Assembly (NCBI RefSeq): GCF_900111935.1
Contig: NZ_FOYN01000003.1
Span: 62,001-126,000, forward strand
Length of the DNA: 64,000 bases
Direction of reading: 5' to 3'
Source of the DNA: Halorubrum sodomense
GTDB lineage: Archaea > Halobacteriota > Halobacteria > Halobacteriales > Haloferacaceae
In this document: positions 41,688 through 51,400 of the stretch, one piece after another
How positions within the stretch are numbered: the first letter of the stretch is position 1
Layout: every line of letters begins with the position of its first letter
The notes under the pieces: model-generated
Told to the model about the DNA's origin: nothing
What the model saw: the letters and a program-made list of their open reading frames with translations, nothing else
The model's database searches: none
Position numbers and translations under genes: made by a program

Positions 41688-42836
41688 TTACAGCCCCAGT
41701 TCGCGGCCGATGACGACGTGTTGGATCTCGCTCGTCCCCTCGCCGATCTCCATCAGCTTCGCGTCGCGGTAGAACCGCTGCGGGGCGAAATCGGTCGTGT
41801 AGCCGTAGCCGCCGAGCGTCTGGACCGCCTCCTCGGCGACCTCGCGGGCCGCCTCGCTGGCGTCGAGCTTCGCCAGCGCCGACTCGCGGGTCACCGACTC
41901 GCCGGCGTCGTACTTCGACGCGGCCCGGTGGGTCAGCAGGCGGGCGCGCTCGGTCTGGCGGTGCATGTGGACGATCTTGTCGCGGACCGCGTCGAACTTC
42001 GCGATCGGCTTCCCGAACTGCTCGCGCTCGCCCGCGTACTCCTTCGCGGCCTCGTAGGCGCCCTGCGCGAGGCCCACCGAGAGCGCGGCGATGGAGATCC
42101 GCCCGCCGTCGAGCGTCTTCATCGTCTGTGTCCACCCCTCGCCCGCCTCGCCGAGCAGCCGGTCGTCCGGGATCCGCACGTCGTCCAGCTGGATCTCACA
42201 GGTCGGCGAGGAGTTGAGTCCCATCTTGTCCCAGACGGTCGTCACCTCGAAGCCGTCGTCGTTCTCCGGGTCGACGATGAACGTCGAGATGCCGTCGTAG
42301 CCGGCCTCGGGGTCCGTGACGGCCTTCACGAGGATCGAGTTCGCGACGTTCGCGTTCGTGATGAACTGCTTGGTGCCGTTGAGCACGTACTCGCCCGCGT
42401 CGGCGTCGTACTCGGCCGTCGTGTCCATGTCGGAGGCGTCGGAGCCGCTGCCCGGCTCCGTGAGCGCCCACGCGCCGATCCCCTCGCCCTCCGCGAGCGG
42501 CCGGAGCCACCGCTCCTTCTGTGCGTCGGTGCCGAACAGGTCGATCGGCTTCGCGCCCAGCGAGGTGTGGGCGGCGTACGAGAGGCCGATCCCGCCGGAG
42601 ACGCGGCCGATCTCTTCCGTGACGAGCGAGTACATGAGCTGGTCGCCGCCGAGGCCGCCGTACTCCTCCGAGACCGGGACGCCCATCATGTCGAGCTCCG
42701 CGAGCGACTCGAACACCTCCTCGGGGAACCGGTGTTCGTCCTCGATCTCCTGCGCGATGGGGGCGATCTCCGCCTCGCAGAACTCCCGGACGGTGTCGCG
42801 TATCATCCGGTGTTCGGCGGGTACCTCGAAGTCCAT
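41688..42836 (-). CDS. Acyl-CoA dehydrogenase
   Basis: 382 residues from the ATG at 42836 (MDFEVPAEHRMIRDTV). FAD and substrate motifs: GAWALTEPGSGSDASDM, KQFITNANVANS, KMGLNSSPTCEIQLDDVRIP. The C-terminal LGGYGYTTDFAPQRFYRDAKLMEIGEGTSEIQ contains GEGTSEIQ in parts; the usual Tyr before Glu-Gly is replaced by Gly (IGEGTSE), a form common in isovaleryl/glutaryl-type or short-branched enzymes. It may act in leucine or valine catabolism, fitting the nearby liv importer, but this is inference. Ends 30 nt from the convergent PD-(D/E)XK-like gene. Confidence 0.93.
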   Translation of the reverse strand: MDFEVPAEHRMIRDTVREFCEAEIAPIAQEIEDEHRFPEEVFESLAELDMMGVPVSEEYGGLGGDQLMYSLVTEEIGRVSGGIGLSYAAHTSLGAKPIDLFGTDAQKERWLRPLAEGEGIGAWALTEPGSGSDASDMDTTAEYDADAGEYVLNGTKQFITNANVANSILVKAVTDPEAGYDGISTFIVDPENDDGFEVTTVWDKMGLNSSPTCEIQLDDVRIPDDRLLGEAGEGWTQTMKTLDGGRISIAALSVGLAQGAYEAAKEYAGEREQFGKPIAKFDAVRDKIVHMHRQTERARLLTHRAASKYDAGESVTRESALAKLDASEAAREVAEEAVQTLGGYGYTTDFAPQRFYRDAKLMEIGEGTSEIQHVVIGRELGL

Positions 42837-42948
42837 GGGCAAGAATTGCGACCCGCGGGCATAAACGATGCGAACGTCCGTGACAGTCCGTGTTGTCGGG
42901 GTCGACCGCGAGCCGACGACTTATGAGGCGTCGCCGCGTTCCGCCGGT

Positions 42949-43746
42949 ATGGAGTTCCGGCAGCTCGTCCGCGGTCGCGTCGACTGGCCCGACATCGAGC
43001 GGGTCGCGCGCGAGCTGGCGGACCGATACGATCGCGACGAGACCCGCGTGCGGTTCCTCGACGCCGACAACTGGCTGTCGACGCCGATGGTCGTCGACGA
43101 CGACCTCTTCGTGAAGGTGATCACGCGACAGAACACGCTCGTCCACGCGCTGTTCACGACGGGGCGGAATCTCGGGGCGTTCTCGGCCGGCACGGAGGGC
43201 TTCTTCGAACGCCACGAGACCCCGTACGAGATGGCGCGCCACGAGCTGGAGGCGACGCGGCGAGTCCGCGAGCTCGGAGTCAACGCGCCCGAGCCGATCG
43301 AGGCGTTCGAGGTCGACGGCCTCGGCGTGCTCGTTTTAGAGTACCTCCCCGAGTTCCGCACCCTCGGCGAGCTCGACGCGGAGACCGTCGCCGGGCTGGC
43401 GCCCGATCTCTTCGCCACGCTCCGGACGGTCCACGACGCCGGGCTCACCCACGGCGACCTCCGGGCCGAGAACGTCCTCGTTGCGGACGGCGAGCTCTAC
43501 GTCATCGACGCGACCCGCGTGAGCGAGGACGGGCGCGAGGCGGCCCGCGCCTACGACCTCGCGAGCGCGCTCGCGGCGCTGGAGCCGCTGATCGGCGCGG
43601 CCGACGCGATCGAGGCCGCGCTGACGAGCTACTCACCCGACGAGCTCCTCGCGGCGCGCCGGTTCCTCGACTTCGTCGCGATCCGCCCGGACCACGACTT
43701 CGACGCTGCGACGCTGACGGGCGAACTCGAGAAGCGCACGGCGTAG
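42949..43746 (+). CDS. RIO/Bud32-like protein kinase fold
   Basis: 265 residues from the ATG at 42949, with CGACTTATGAGG about 28 nt upstream as promoter. Kinase-fold residues: Lys56 in LFVKVI, Glu99 in MARHELEATRRV, catalytic loop THGDLRAENVLV (Asp170, Asn175), and IDATR with Asp187 in place of DFG. There is no glycine-rich loop. The HGDLRxEN loop is typical of RIO, Bud32 and related atypical kinases. Substrate unknown; not the canonical Kae1-fused Bud32. Confidence 0.85.
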   Translation: MEFRQLVRGRVDWPDIERVARELADRYDRDETRVRFLDADNWLSTPMVVDDDLFVKVITRQNTLVHALFTTGRNLGAFSAGTEGFFERHETPYEMARHELEATRRVRELGVNAPEPIEAFEVDGLGVLVLEYLPEFRTLGELDAETVAGLAPDLFATLRTVHDAGLTHGDLRAENVLVADGELYVIDATRVSEDGREAARAYDLASALAALEPLIGAADAIEAALTSYSPDELLAARRFLDFVAIRPDHDFDAATLTGELEKRTA

Positions 43747-43771
43747 GGGTTCCTCGCCGCCGATACCCGTC

Positions 43772-44704
43772 TCAGTACCCGGTCGAGTCCGCCGGTCCGT
43801 CGACGGGACCCGCACGCTCGCGGCTGACGATCCAGATGCCGACGGCCATCAGCGCGCCGCCGGCGAGGAAGCCCGGGCCGAGCGACTCCCCGAGCAGCGC
43901 GGCCCCGAGCGCCGCGCCGACGACGGGCTGTGCGAAGAAGAACGCGGCGACCGTCCCGGCGGAGACGTACTCCAGTCCCTTGTACCAGAGGAACCACGCC
44001 GCCGCCGTCGACGCGAGTCCGAGGTACGACACGGCGGCCGCCGACTCGACGGTGAGCGGGAGTTCGGTCGGCGATCGGCCGAGATACCACAGCTCGCCGG
44101 CCGCGAGGGCTCCGAGCATCGGGACGCTCGCAAGCGAGGAGTACGTCGCCGCGCGGAGCGCCCCGTGTCGCCTGACCGCGCGGAGCCCCCAGACCGTGTA
44201 CCCGGCCCACGCCGCGCTCGCGATGAGCAGCAGCGCCACGCCGAGGAGGTTGCCGGCGGCGACCGACGCGAGCTCGTACCGCCCGGCGAGGACGACCGCC
44301 GTGCCGACGCCCGCGAGCGTCATCCCTCCCGCCTTCGCCGGCGTGACGCGCTCTCCGAGCGCGAGCGCCCCCAGCGCGACGGTGAACACCGGGGTGAGGA
44401 CGGTCAAAAGCGAGCCCTGGCTGGCGTTCGTCAGCTCCGTGCCGACGAACTGCGTGGCGACCGTCAGGGTCACCCAGCCGCCGAGCGCCGCGAACGTCGG
44501 CCACTCCTCGCGCGACGGCGCGGCGTCGCCGCGGCCGGCGACGACGAGCCAGAGCGCCCCGGCGCCCAGCGTGACCCGGAGGAACCCGAGCGTCACCGGC
44601 GGGATCAGCGCGAACCCCCACTTGCTGACGACGTACATCCCGCCCCACAGCGCCGCGGCTGCGAGGGGCGCGAGGGCGAACGCGTACCGTCCGAACGTGG
44701 GCAT
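43772..44704 (-). CDS. EamA/DMT-family transporter
   Basis: 310 residues with ten hydrophobic helices arranged as two EamA repeats. The N-terminal half starts YAFALAPLAAAALWGGMYVVSKWGFALIPP; the second half begins GVALLLIASAAWAGYTVWGLRAV. These proteins export or import amino acids and other metabolites. The substrate is not known; position next to the liv operon (34 nt downstream of livF, same strand) is suggestive of amino-acid transport and possible co-transcription. Confidence 0.9.
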   Translation of the reverse strand: MPTFGRYAFALAPLAAAALWGGMYVVSKWGFALIPPVTLGFLRVTLGAGALWLVVAGRGDAAPSREEWPTFAALGGWVTLTVATQFVGTELTNASQGSLLTVLTPVFTVALGALALGERVTPAKAGGMTLAGVGTAVVLAGRYELASVAAGNLLGVALLLIASAAWAGYTVWGLRAVRRHGALRAATYSSLASVPMLGALAAGELWYLGRSPTELPLTVESAAAVSYLGLASTAAAWFLWYKGLEYVSAGTVAAFFFAQPVVGAALGAALLGESLGPGFLAGGALMAVGIWIVSRERAGPVDGPADSTGY

Positions 44705-44737
44705 TGAGTGGAATCGGGAGGCGAGCCGGGAGAGGAC

Positions 44738-45502
44738 TCAGCCGCCCAGGTACAGCTGGGAGACCTCCTCGTCGTTCAGCAGCTCCTCCGGCGTCCCCTC
44801 GAACCGGACGGTCCCCTGATCGAGGACGTAGCCGCGGTCGGAGATGCCGAGCCCCTTCGTCACGTTCTGCTCGACCATGAGGATCGCCGTGTCCATGTCG
44901 TTGACCTCCCGGACGTCCTCGAACACGTCGTCGGCCGTGTTGGGGGCGAGCCCCGCGGAGGGCTCGTCGATGAGCAGCACGTCGGGCTCCATCACCAGGG
45001 CGCGGGCGAACGCGAGCACCTGGCGCTGGCCGCCGGAGAGCGTCTTCGCCTTCGAGCCGCGCTTCTCGTCGATGATCGGGAACCGGTCGTACAGCGTCTC
45101 GATCACCTCTTCGAGCCCCCCGTCGCGGGCGACGCCGCCCATCCGGAGGTTCTCGTCGATCGTCAGCGAGCCGAACACGTTGTCGGTCTGGGGGACGTAG
45201 CCGATCCCCTCGCGGACGATCTCCTCGGGCGCCATCCCGCCGATGTCGCGGCCGTGGTACTCCACGGTCCCCGTCCACGGGGTCAACATCCCGAACGCGG
45301 TCTTGAGGACCGTCGACTTGCCGGCGCCGTTCGGGCCGACCAGACAGACGATCTCGCCCGGATCGAGCCGGACCGAGCAGTCGTCGAGCACCTGTACCTC
45401 GCCGTACCCGCTGTCGACGCCCGACAGCGAGAGCACGGGATCGGTTCCGCCGTGAGGCCCGTCCGCGGCCCCGGTCGTGTCGTCCGTCATTCCGTCGCTC
45501 AT
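44738..45502 (-). CDS. livF: Branched-chain amino-acid ABC transporter ATP-binding protein LivF
   Basis: 254 residues. ABC ATPase: Walker A LVGPNGAGKST, Q-loop VPQTDNVF, signature LSGGQRQ, Walker B VLLIDEPSAGLAPN, and His switch replaced by the EQN of MVEQNVTKG, as usual for LivF. The first about 22 residues are a hydrophilic extension. Last gene of livK-livH-livM-livG-livF. Its start overlaps the livG stop by 4 nt (ATGA). Confidence 0.94.
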   Translation of the reverse strand: MSDGMTDDTTGAADGPHGGTDPVLSLSGVDSGYGEVQVLDDCSVRLDPGEIVCLVGPNGAGKSTVLKTAFGMLTPWTGTVEYHGRDIGGMAPEEIVREGIGYVPQTDNVFGSLTIDENLRMGGVARDGGLEEVIETLYDRFPIIDEKRGSKAKTLSGGQRQVLAFARALVMEPDVLLIDEPSAGLAPNTADDVFEDVREVNDMDTAILMVEQNVTKGLGISDRGYVLDQGTVRFEGTPEELLNDEEVSQLYLGG

Positions 45503-46281
45503 GCGCCGCCTCCGAGGTACGCGTCGATGACGCGCTGGTCGTTGCGGACCGAGTGCGGCGGCCCCTCGGTGAGGACGTGTCCCTGATCTAAGACGACGAT
45601 CGGGTCCGCCAAGTCCATCACGAACTCCATGTCGTGTTCGATGAGCAGGAACGTCGTCCCCTGCTCGTTGAGCCGCCGGATCTGTTCTTTGAGCTTCTTC
45701 GCCAGCGTCGGGTTCACCCCCGCCACGGGCTCGTCGAGCAGCAGCACCTCCGGCTCGGCGAGCATCGCCCGCGCGAGCTCGACGAGCTTCATCTGCCCGC
45801 CGGAGATGTCGGTGGCGGGCTGGGTCGCGAGGTGGTCGATCTCGAACTCCGCCAAGATCCGCTCCGCCTCGGCGAGGTTGGCCGACTCGCTCTCGGCGGC
45901 CGTGCCGGGCGAGGTGAACAGCGTGAGGAACGACTCGCCGGGCTGCTTCCGCGGCCCGACCAGCATCGCCTCGCGCACCGTCATCCCCTCCAGCTTCCGG
46001 GGCGTCTGGAACGTCCTGACGAGGCCGCGCTCGGCGACCTCGTACGGCTCCATGCCGGTCACGTCCGTCCCGTTCACCTCGACCGTCCCCCCGTCCGGCT
46101 CGTAGAACCCGGAGATGAGGTTGAAGATGGTCGACTTGCCGGCCCCGTTCGGACCGATGAGGCCAGTGATCGTCCCGCGCTCGACGTCGAAGGTGGCGTG
46201 GTCGGTCGCCGCGAGCCCGCCGAACGACTTCTGGAGGTCGTCGACGCGGAGGACGACGTTCTCGGTGTCGGCGTCACTCAT
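45499..46281 (-). CDS. livG: Branched-chain amino-acid ABC transporter ATP-binding protein LivG
   Basis: 260 residues from the ATG at 46281. ABC ATPase: Walker A LIGPNGAGKSTIFNLISG, LVRTFQTPRKLEGMTVREAM (LivG-type Q-loop region), signature ISGGQMKLVELARAML, Walker B VLLLDEPVAGVNP, and His in LLIEHDMEFVMDLAD. The start overlaps the livM stop by 8 nt (ATGAGTGA), so translation is coupled. It pairs with LivF to drive import through LivH and LivM. Confidence 0.95.
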   Translation of the reverse strand: MSDADTENVVLRVDDLQKSFGGLAATDHATFDVERGTITGLIGPNGAGKSTIFNLISGFYEPDGGTVEVNGTDVTGMEPYEVAERGLVRTFQTPRKLEGMTVREAMLVGPRKQPGESFLTLFTSPGTAAESESANLAEAERILAEFEIDHLATQPATDISGGQMKLVELARAMLAEPEVLLLDEPVAGVNPTLAKKLKEQIRRLNEQGTTFLLIEHDMEFVMDLADPIVVLDQGHVLTEGPPHSVRNDQRVIDAYLGGGA

Positions 46282-47455
46282 CGCCGCCACCTCCCTTGCG
46301 CTCGCGGACGCCGCTGTCCGGCGTCTCGGGCGTTCCGCCCCCGTCGACGGCGCTCGGCCAGATCAGCTCCCGCTGCGGCGGAAGGACCCCCTGAGGCCGG
46401 TAGCGCATGACGGCGACGATGACGACGCCGATCAACAGCAGCCGTAGCGGCGCGGGGTCTATCGGGAGCGCCACGTCGTTCAGGAAGCGCGTCCCCTCGC
46501 GGATCGTGACGATGACGACACCGCCGAACAGCGCCCCGCGGTTGGAGCCGCTGCCGCCGAGGATTACCGCGACCCACGCGTAGAACGTCGTGATCGGGTC
46601 CAGGTCGCCCGGCCCGACGTAGAGATTCAGATGCGCGTAGAACACGCCGGCCAGCGCCATGATCAGGCTGCCGAGGACGAACGACTGCATCTTGAACGAG
46701 TAGGTGTTCTTGCCCAGCGCCCGCGCGAGGTCCTCGTCGGAGCGGATCGTGCGCAACACGCGCCCCCACGGCGACCGGTGCGCACGCCTGAGTACGAGGT
46801 ACGCGCCCCCCGCGAACGCCACCACCAACAGGCCGTTCAGCGACGCCTGCCAGAACGGCGTTTCGAGGAACACCGGCGACCCGGGTACTACCTCCAACCG
46901 GAGTCCCGGCATCGCTTCGGGGAACGTCGAGAGCACCGGCCACCCGACGAAGAATCCGGGGATACCGCGAAGGCCCGCGCTGCCGTTCGTCAGCCACCGC
47001 TCGTTGAGTACGATCAGCCGCACGACCTCCGCGAGTCCGAGCGACGCGATGGCGAGGTAGTCGGCCCGGAGCCGGAGCGTCGGGATACCGATCAGCAGCG
47101 CCAGCACGAACGCGACGACGAGCGCGACGGCGAGCCCGACGAGGGGGTTGAACCCCCCCGCTATCGGCGAGCCGCTCGCGGTCATCAGCGCAGTGCCGTA
47201 CGCGCCGATGCCGAAGAACGCGGCGACGCTGAAGTTGATCAGGCCCGTGAACCCCCACTGGGCGTTCAGGCCGAAGGACAACAGCGCGTACATCCCCGCC
47301 AGTCCGACGAGGAACAGGAAGTACGTCGGGCTGAGCCCGCCGGTGAGCATCGCGACGAAGAGGAACAGCAGGAACGCGACGCTGACGCCGAGCACCCACC
47401 ACTCCGGGCGGGTCAGGTCGGCGAACGCCGCTTTCGGGTCGTCGAGGAGACTCAT
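46274..47455 (-). CDS. livM: Branched-chain amino-acid ABC transporter permease LivM
   Basis: 393 residues with about nine to ten membrane helices. LivM hallmarks: YALLSFGLNAQWGFTGLINFSVAAFFGIGAY in parts, and the cytosolic coupling stretch SPWGRVLRTIRSDEDLARALGKNTYSFKMQSFVLGS in parts. The C-terminal about 35 residues are hydrophilic. Overlaps livH by 4 nt (ATGA at 47452-47455). The substrate could be branched-chain or other hydrophobic amino acids, or related compounds. Confidence 0.95.
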   Translation of the reverse strand: MSLLDDPKAAFADLTRPEWWVLGVSVAFLLFLFVAMLTGGLSPTYFLFLVGLAGMYALLSFGLNAQWGFTGLINFSVAAFFGIGAYGTALMTASGSPIAGGFNPLVGLAVALVVAFVLALLIGIPTLRLRADYLAIASLGLAEVVRLIVLNERWLTNGSAGLRGIPGFFVGWPVLSTFPEAMPGLRLEVVPGSPVFLETPFWQASLNGLLVVAFAGGAYLVLRRAHRSPWGRVLRTIRSDEDLARALGKNTYSFKMQSFVLGSLIMALAGVFYAHLNLYVGPGDLDPITTFYAWVAVILGGSGSNRGALFGGVVIVTIREGTRFLNDVALPIDPAPLRLLLIGVVIVAVMRYRPQGVLPPQRELIWPSAVDGGGTPETPDSGVRERKGGGGDE

Positions 47456-48411
47456 GTCGCACCCTCCCCGGCGATCCCGTTGGGGCGGACCAACAGCACG
47501 ACGACCATGATCACGAACGCGATCGCGTTCGCGTACTCGATGGTGACCAGGTTCTCGATCAGTGTCGCGAGCCAGTTCGGACGGATCGGTAGCGCCTCGA
47601 CCACGTTGGAGAAGAACGGCGTTAGCTGATTTATCATGCCGATGAGGAACCCGCCCGCCATCGCGCCGTAGACGGAGCCTATCCCGCCGAGGATCACCGC
47701 CGCGAATATCACCAGCAGCAGGTTAAAGCCCATCCGGGGCGCGAGCTGGTTGAAGAGCCCGAGGAACACGCCGCCCGCGCCGGCGAGCCCGGCGCCGATG
47801 ACCCACGTCCAGAGCTTGACCCGCTTCGTCCGGATACCGCTGACCCGCGCGAGGTCGGGGTTGTCCGCCATCGCGCGCATCTTCCGACCGAGGTCGGTGT
47901 ACTGGAGCAGGACGTGGAGCCCGACGACGAGCGCCACCGCCGATCCGAATATCGCGACGTCGTGGAGCGTTATCCGGACGCCGTACGGTACCAGGGCCTC
48001 GATCGGCCGCAGCGGCCGGACGTCGAACCGAGTGAAGTCGGAGCCGAACCGGATCTGGATCACCGCGCGGTAGATGAACGCGATCCCGATCGACGTGATC
48101 AGCAGGCCGATCGAGTCGACGTCGAGCGGCTCGTAGATGAGCTTCTCGGTGGCGACCGCCACGACCGCGGCCACGGCGATCCCGACGATCAGGGCCAGGA
48201 AGAAGCCGTACGGGAGCCCCAACACCGCGCCGCCGAGCCCGCCGACGGCGCCGAAGGTCACGAGCGCCGAGTACGCGCCGATCGTCATCGTGTCGCCGTG
48301 CGCGAAGTTCGCGAAGTCCGCGATGCTGTACACCAGCGACAGCCCGATGCTGCCGAGGACGATGATGCTGCTGAACACCAACCCGTTGGCCAGGTATCCG
48401 AGGACGGTCAT
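47452..48411 (-). CDS. livH: Branched-chain amino-acid ABC transporter permease LivH
   Basis: 319 residues, about eight membrane helices. Motifs: GSIGLSLVYSIADFANFAHG near the N terminus (typical LivH GLSLIYGVLxxxNFAHG), the coupling segment YTDLGRKMRAMADNPDLARVSGI, and VILGGIGSVYGAMAGGFLIG. Starts 9 nt after the livK stop. Forms the membrane channel with LivM. Confidence 0.95.
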   Translation of the reverse strand: MTVLGYLANGLVFSSIIVLGSIGLSLVYSIADFANFAHGDTMTIGAYSALVTFGAVGGLGGAVLGLPYGFFLALIVGIAVAAVVAVATEKLIYEPLDVDSIGLLITSIGIAFIYRAVIQIRFGSDFTRFDVRPLRPIEALVPYGVRITLHDVAIFGSAVALVVGLHVLLQYTDLGRKMRAMADNPDLARVSGIRTKRVKLWTWVIGAGLAGAGGVFLGLFNQLAPRMGFNLLLVIFAAVILGGIGSVYGAMAGGFLIGMINQLTPFFSNVVEALPIRPNWLATLIENLVTIEYANAIAFVIMVVVLLVRPNGIAGEGAT

Positions 48412-48420
48412 CGGTCGGAA

Positions 48421-49710
<1,290 letters not shown>

Positions 49711-49811
49711 ATGTTTCCGATAGTCCCGAGCACATTCGGCTACCTCAACCCCGGCCCGTCCATGGTCGGGACGAGCGGGACAGATCGGTGAATCAGCGGG
49801 TAGTGGCAGTG

Positions 49812-49836
49812 AATACATTTTATACAGAAATGTATT
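49812..49836. promoter_or_regulatory. Perfect 9-bp inverted repeat between livK and proline dehydrogenase
   Basis: Arms AATACATTT (49812-49820) and AAATGTATT (49828-49836) are 7 nt apart. It is 56-80 nt upstream of the proline dehydrogenase start and about 100 nt upstream of livK, so it could be an activator or repressor site for either gene. The AT-rich content stands out from the background. Confidence 0.55.
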
Positions 49837-49846
49837 TTCGGAACAA

Positions 49847-49868
49847 TTGGTCGGGTACCAATATATAC
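49847..49868 (+). promoter_or_regulatory. Proline dehydrogenase promoter with abutting inverted repeat
   Basis: TTGGT-CGGGT-ACCAA (49847-49861) directly adjoins the TATA-like box ATATATACC. The box is centred about 27 nt before the ATG at 49892, the leaderless spacing. An inverted repeat right upstream of TATA is where haloarchaeal activators bind. Confidence 0.6.
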
Positions 49869-49891
49869 CGCTTCGGATCCGCGGTGATCGT

Positions 49892-50758
49892 ATGATACCG
49901 CCCATCGCGAGCAACTTTGTCGCCGGCGAGACGCCGGAGGCGGCGCTCGCTCACGTCGAGGGGCTTAACGACCGCGGCGTGGCCGGCATCCTGAACCTGC
50001 TCGGCGAACACTACGAGGAACGGCCCCCCGCCGACGCCGACGCCGACGCGTACGTCGACCTCGTCGAGGCGATCGCGGAGCGCGGCGTCGACGCCTGCGT
50101 CTCCGTCAAATCGAGCCAGATCGGCCTCGACGTCGGCGACGACGTCTTCGAAGAGAACCTCGCGCGCATCGTCGAGGCGGCCAACGCCCCGGCGGCGACC
50201 GGGTCCGACGGGACGGGCACGTTCGTCTGGATCGACATGGAGGACCACGAGACCACCGACGTGACGCTCGACGCGTTCGAACGGCACGCGGTCGAGACGG
50301 ACGGCAACGTCGGCGTCTGCGTGCAGGCGAACCTGAAGCGGACCCGCGAGGACCTCGAACGGCTCGCCGACCTCCCGGGGAAGGTCCGACTCGTCAAGGG
50401 CGCGTACGACGAGCCGGCCGAGATCTCTTATAAAAAGAAGGCGCGAGTCGACGAGTCGTACCGCAACTGCCTCGCCTACATGTTCGAGGCGTTCGACGAC
50501 GGCGTCGCCGTCGGGAGCCACGACCCCGCGATGATAGAGTACGCGACGGAGCTGTACGCCGAACACGGGACCCCCTACGAAGTACAGATGCTGACCGGCG
50601 TCCGGGAGTCGGCGCAGTTCGAACTCGCCGCCGAAGACGACGTGACGGTCTACCAGTACATCCCGTACGGCTCCAAGTGGTTCTCCTACTTCTACCGGCG
50701 GATCCGGGAGCGCAAGTCGAACGCGCTGTTCGCGCTGCGCGCGGTCGTCGGGAGCTGA
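49892..50758 (+). CDS. putA: Proline dehydrogenase
   Basis: 288 residues, monofunctional FAD-dependent enzyme that oxidises proline to 1-pyrroline-5-carboxylate and reduces the quinone pool. Beta-alpha barrel motifs: VSVKSSQIGL (substrate Lys), FVWIDMEDHETTDVTL, GVCVQANLKRTREDL, RLVKGAYDEP (FAD and substrate), SHDPAMI, YEVQMLTGVRE, and the C-terminal YGSKWFSYFYRRIRER with the paired Arg that hold the proline carboxylate. The ATG at 49892 fits a strong TATA box. Its partner P5C dehydrogenase is 1.5 kb downstream past repeat element B and a Bat-type regulator. Confidence 0.94.
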   Translation: MIPPIASNFVAGETPEAALAHVEGLNDRGVAGILNLLGEHYEERPPADADADAYVDLVEAIAERGVDACVSVKSSQIGLDVGDDVFEENLARIVEAANAPAATGSDGTGTFVWIDMEDHETTDVTLDAFERHAVETDGNVGVCVQANLKRTREDLERLADLPGKVRLVKGAYDEPAEISYKKKARVDESYRNCLAYMFEAFDDGVAVGSHDPAMIEYATELYAEHGTPYEVQMLTGVRESAQFELAAEDDVTVYQYIPYGSKWFSYFYRRIRERKSNALFALRAVVGS

Positions 50759-50825
50759 ACGAACTGGGTCAGAGACCGGCGATCGGGCGTTACGATTTAT
50801 CAATCAGAGCGTGGTGTTGCGGTCA

Positions 50826-51336
50826 ACTGTTTATAAGTGATTGATGGATCGACAACGGACACCGCCAAAGCCCCAGCCGCTCGCCTATAAATAACTGACA
50901 GTAGATCGGCGGAGAGTACCTCCAAAGCCTCAACGGCTTATTTATAAATAGCTACCAGCAGATCGGTGGCGAGTACCTCCAAAGCCCCAGCCGCGAGGCG
51001 GGCGCAGGCGACGCAGGCACCGCAGGGAGGGAGCGGTAGCGACCGAGTGAGGAGCGTGGTTCGAGAGAGCAAAGCTCTCTCGTCATCACGAGACGCCTTC
51101 GGCGTCTCGAACGACAGCGAGCGTGCGCCCGCCTCGCGGCTGCCCCTCTGAGTCCCACCCGACCGCACAGCACCGCAGCCTCATCCCTCCCCAACCTCGT
51201 CGGGCGCGTCCTTCGGGCTCCCTTCGGTCGCCCTCGTCGCGCCCGACTCCCTCGCGCGTGCGGTTCGCGCCGCGGTGCGGCGCTCACCGGCACGCGCCAC
51301 CGCCTTCATTTATAAGCACTCGTCGCCGCCACTTGC
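50826..51336. repeat. Hairpin-rich dispersed repeat element, copy B
   Basis: A longer copy of the element at 35565-35832, again between convergent genes. Left end: three tandem 57-bp units, each with a TATA-like box (50830-50836, 50885-50893, 50941-50950) and an ACCNCCAAAG box at 50861, 50918 and 50975. A 19-bp perfect inverted repeat (50988-51006/51124-51142) encloses stems at 51062-51082 and 51089-51109 (9 bp, 3-nt loops); copy A lacks this part. Then shared core phrases, a 10-bp stem (51199-51208/51238-51247), an 8-bp stem (51254-51261/51290-51297) enclosing a 7-bp one (51267-51283), and the right end with minus-strand TATA (51308-51315). No plausible protein. Confidence 0.85.
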
Positions 51337-51400
51337 GGGTATTTAAATATTGTATCGCAACTGACGCTCTTACCACTCGCTCCGCTGTCGACACCGCCGA

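Noticed and set aside
50826-50990. The regular 57-bp spacing first suggested a small CRISPR array.
   Set aside because: Only three units, the whole unit is repeated rather than a repeat alternating with unique spacers, and no cas genes or leader are nearby.
50952-51293. A 113-codon minus-strand ORF inside repeat element B, and similar ones in copy A.
   Set aside because: They read through hairpins, are Arg-rich and low-complexity, and the two copies do not preserve a common protein; the conserved features are TATA boxes and stems.
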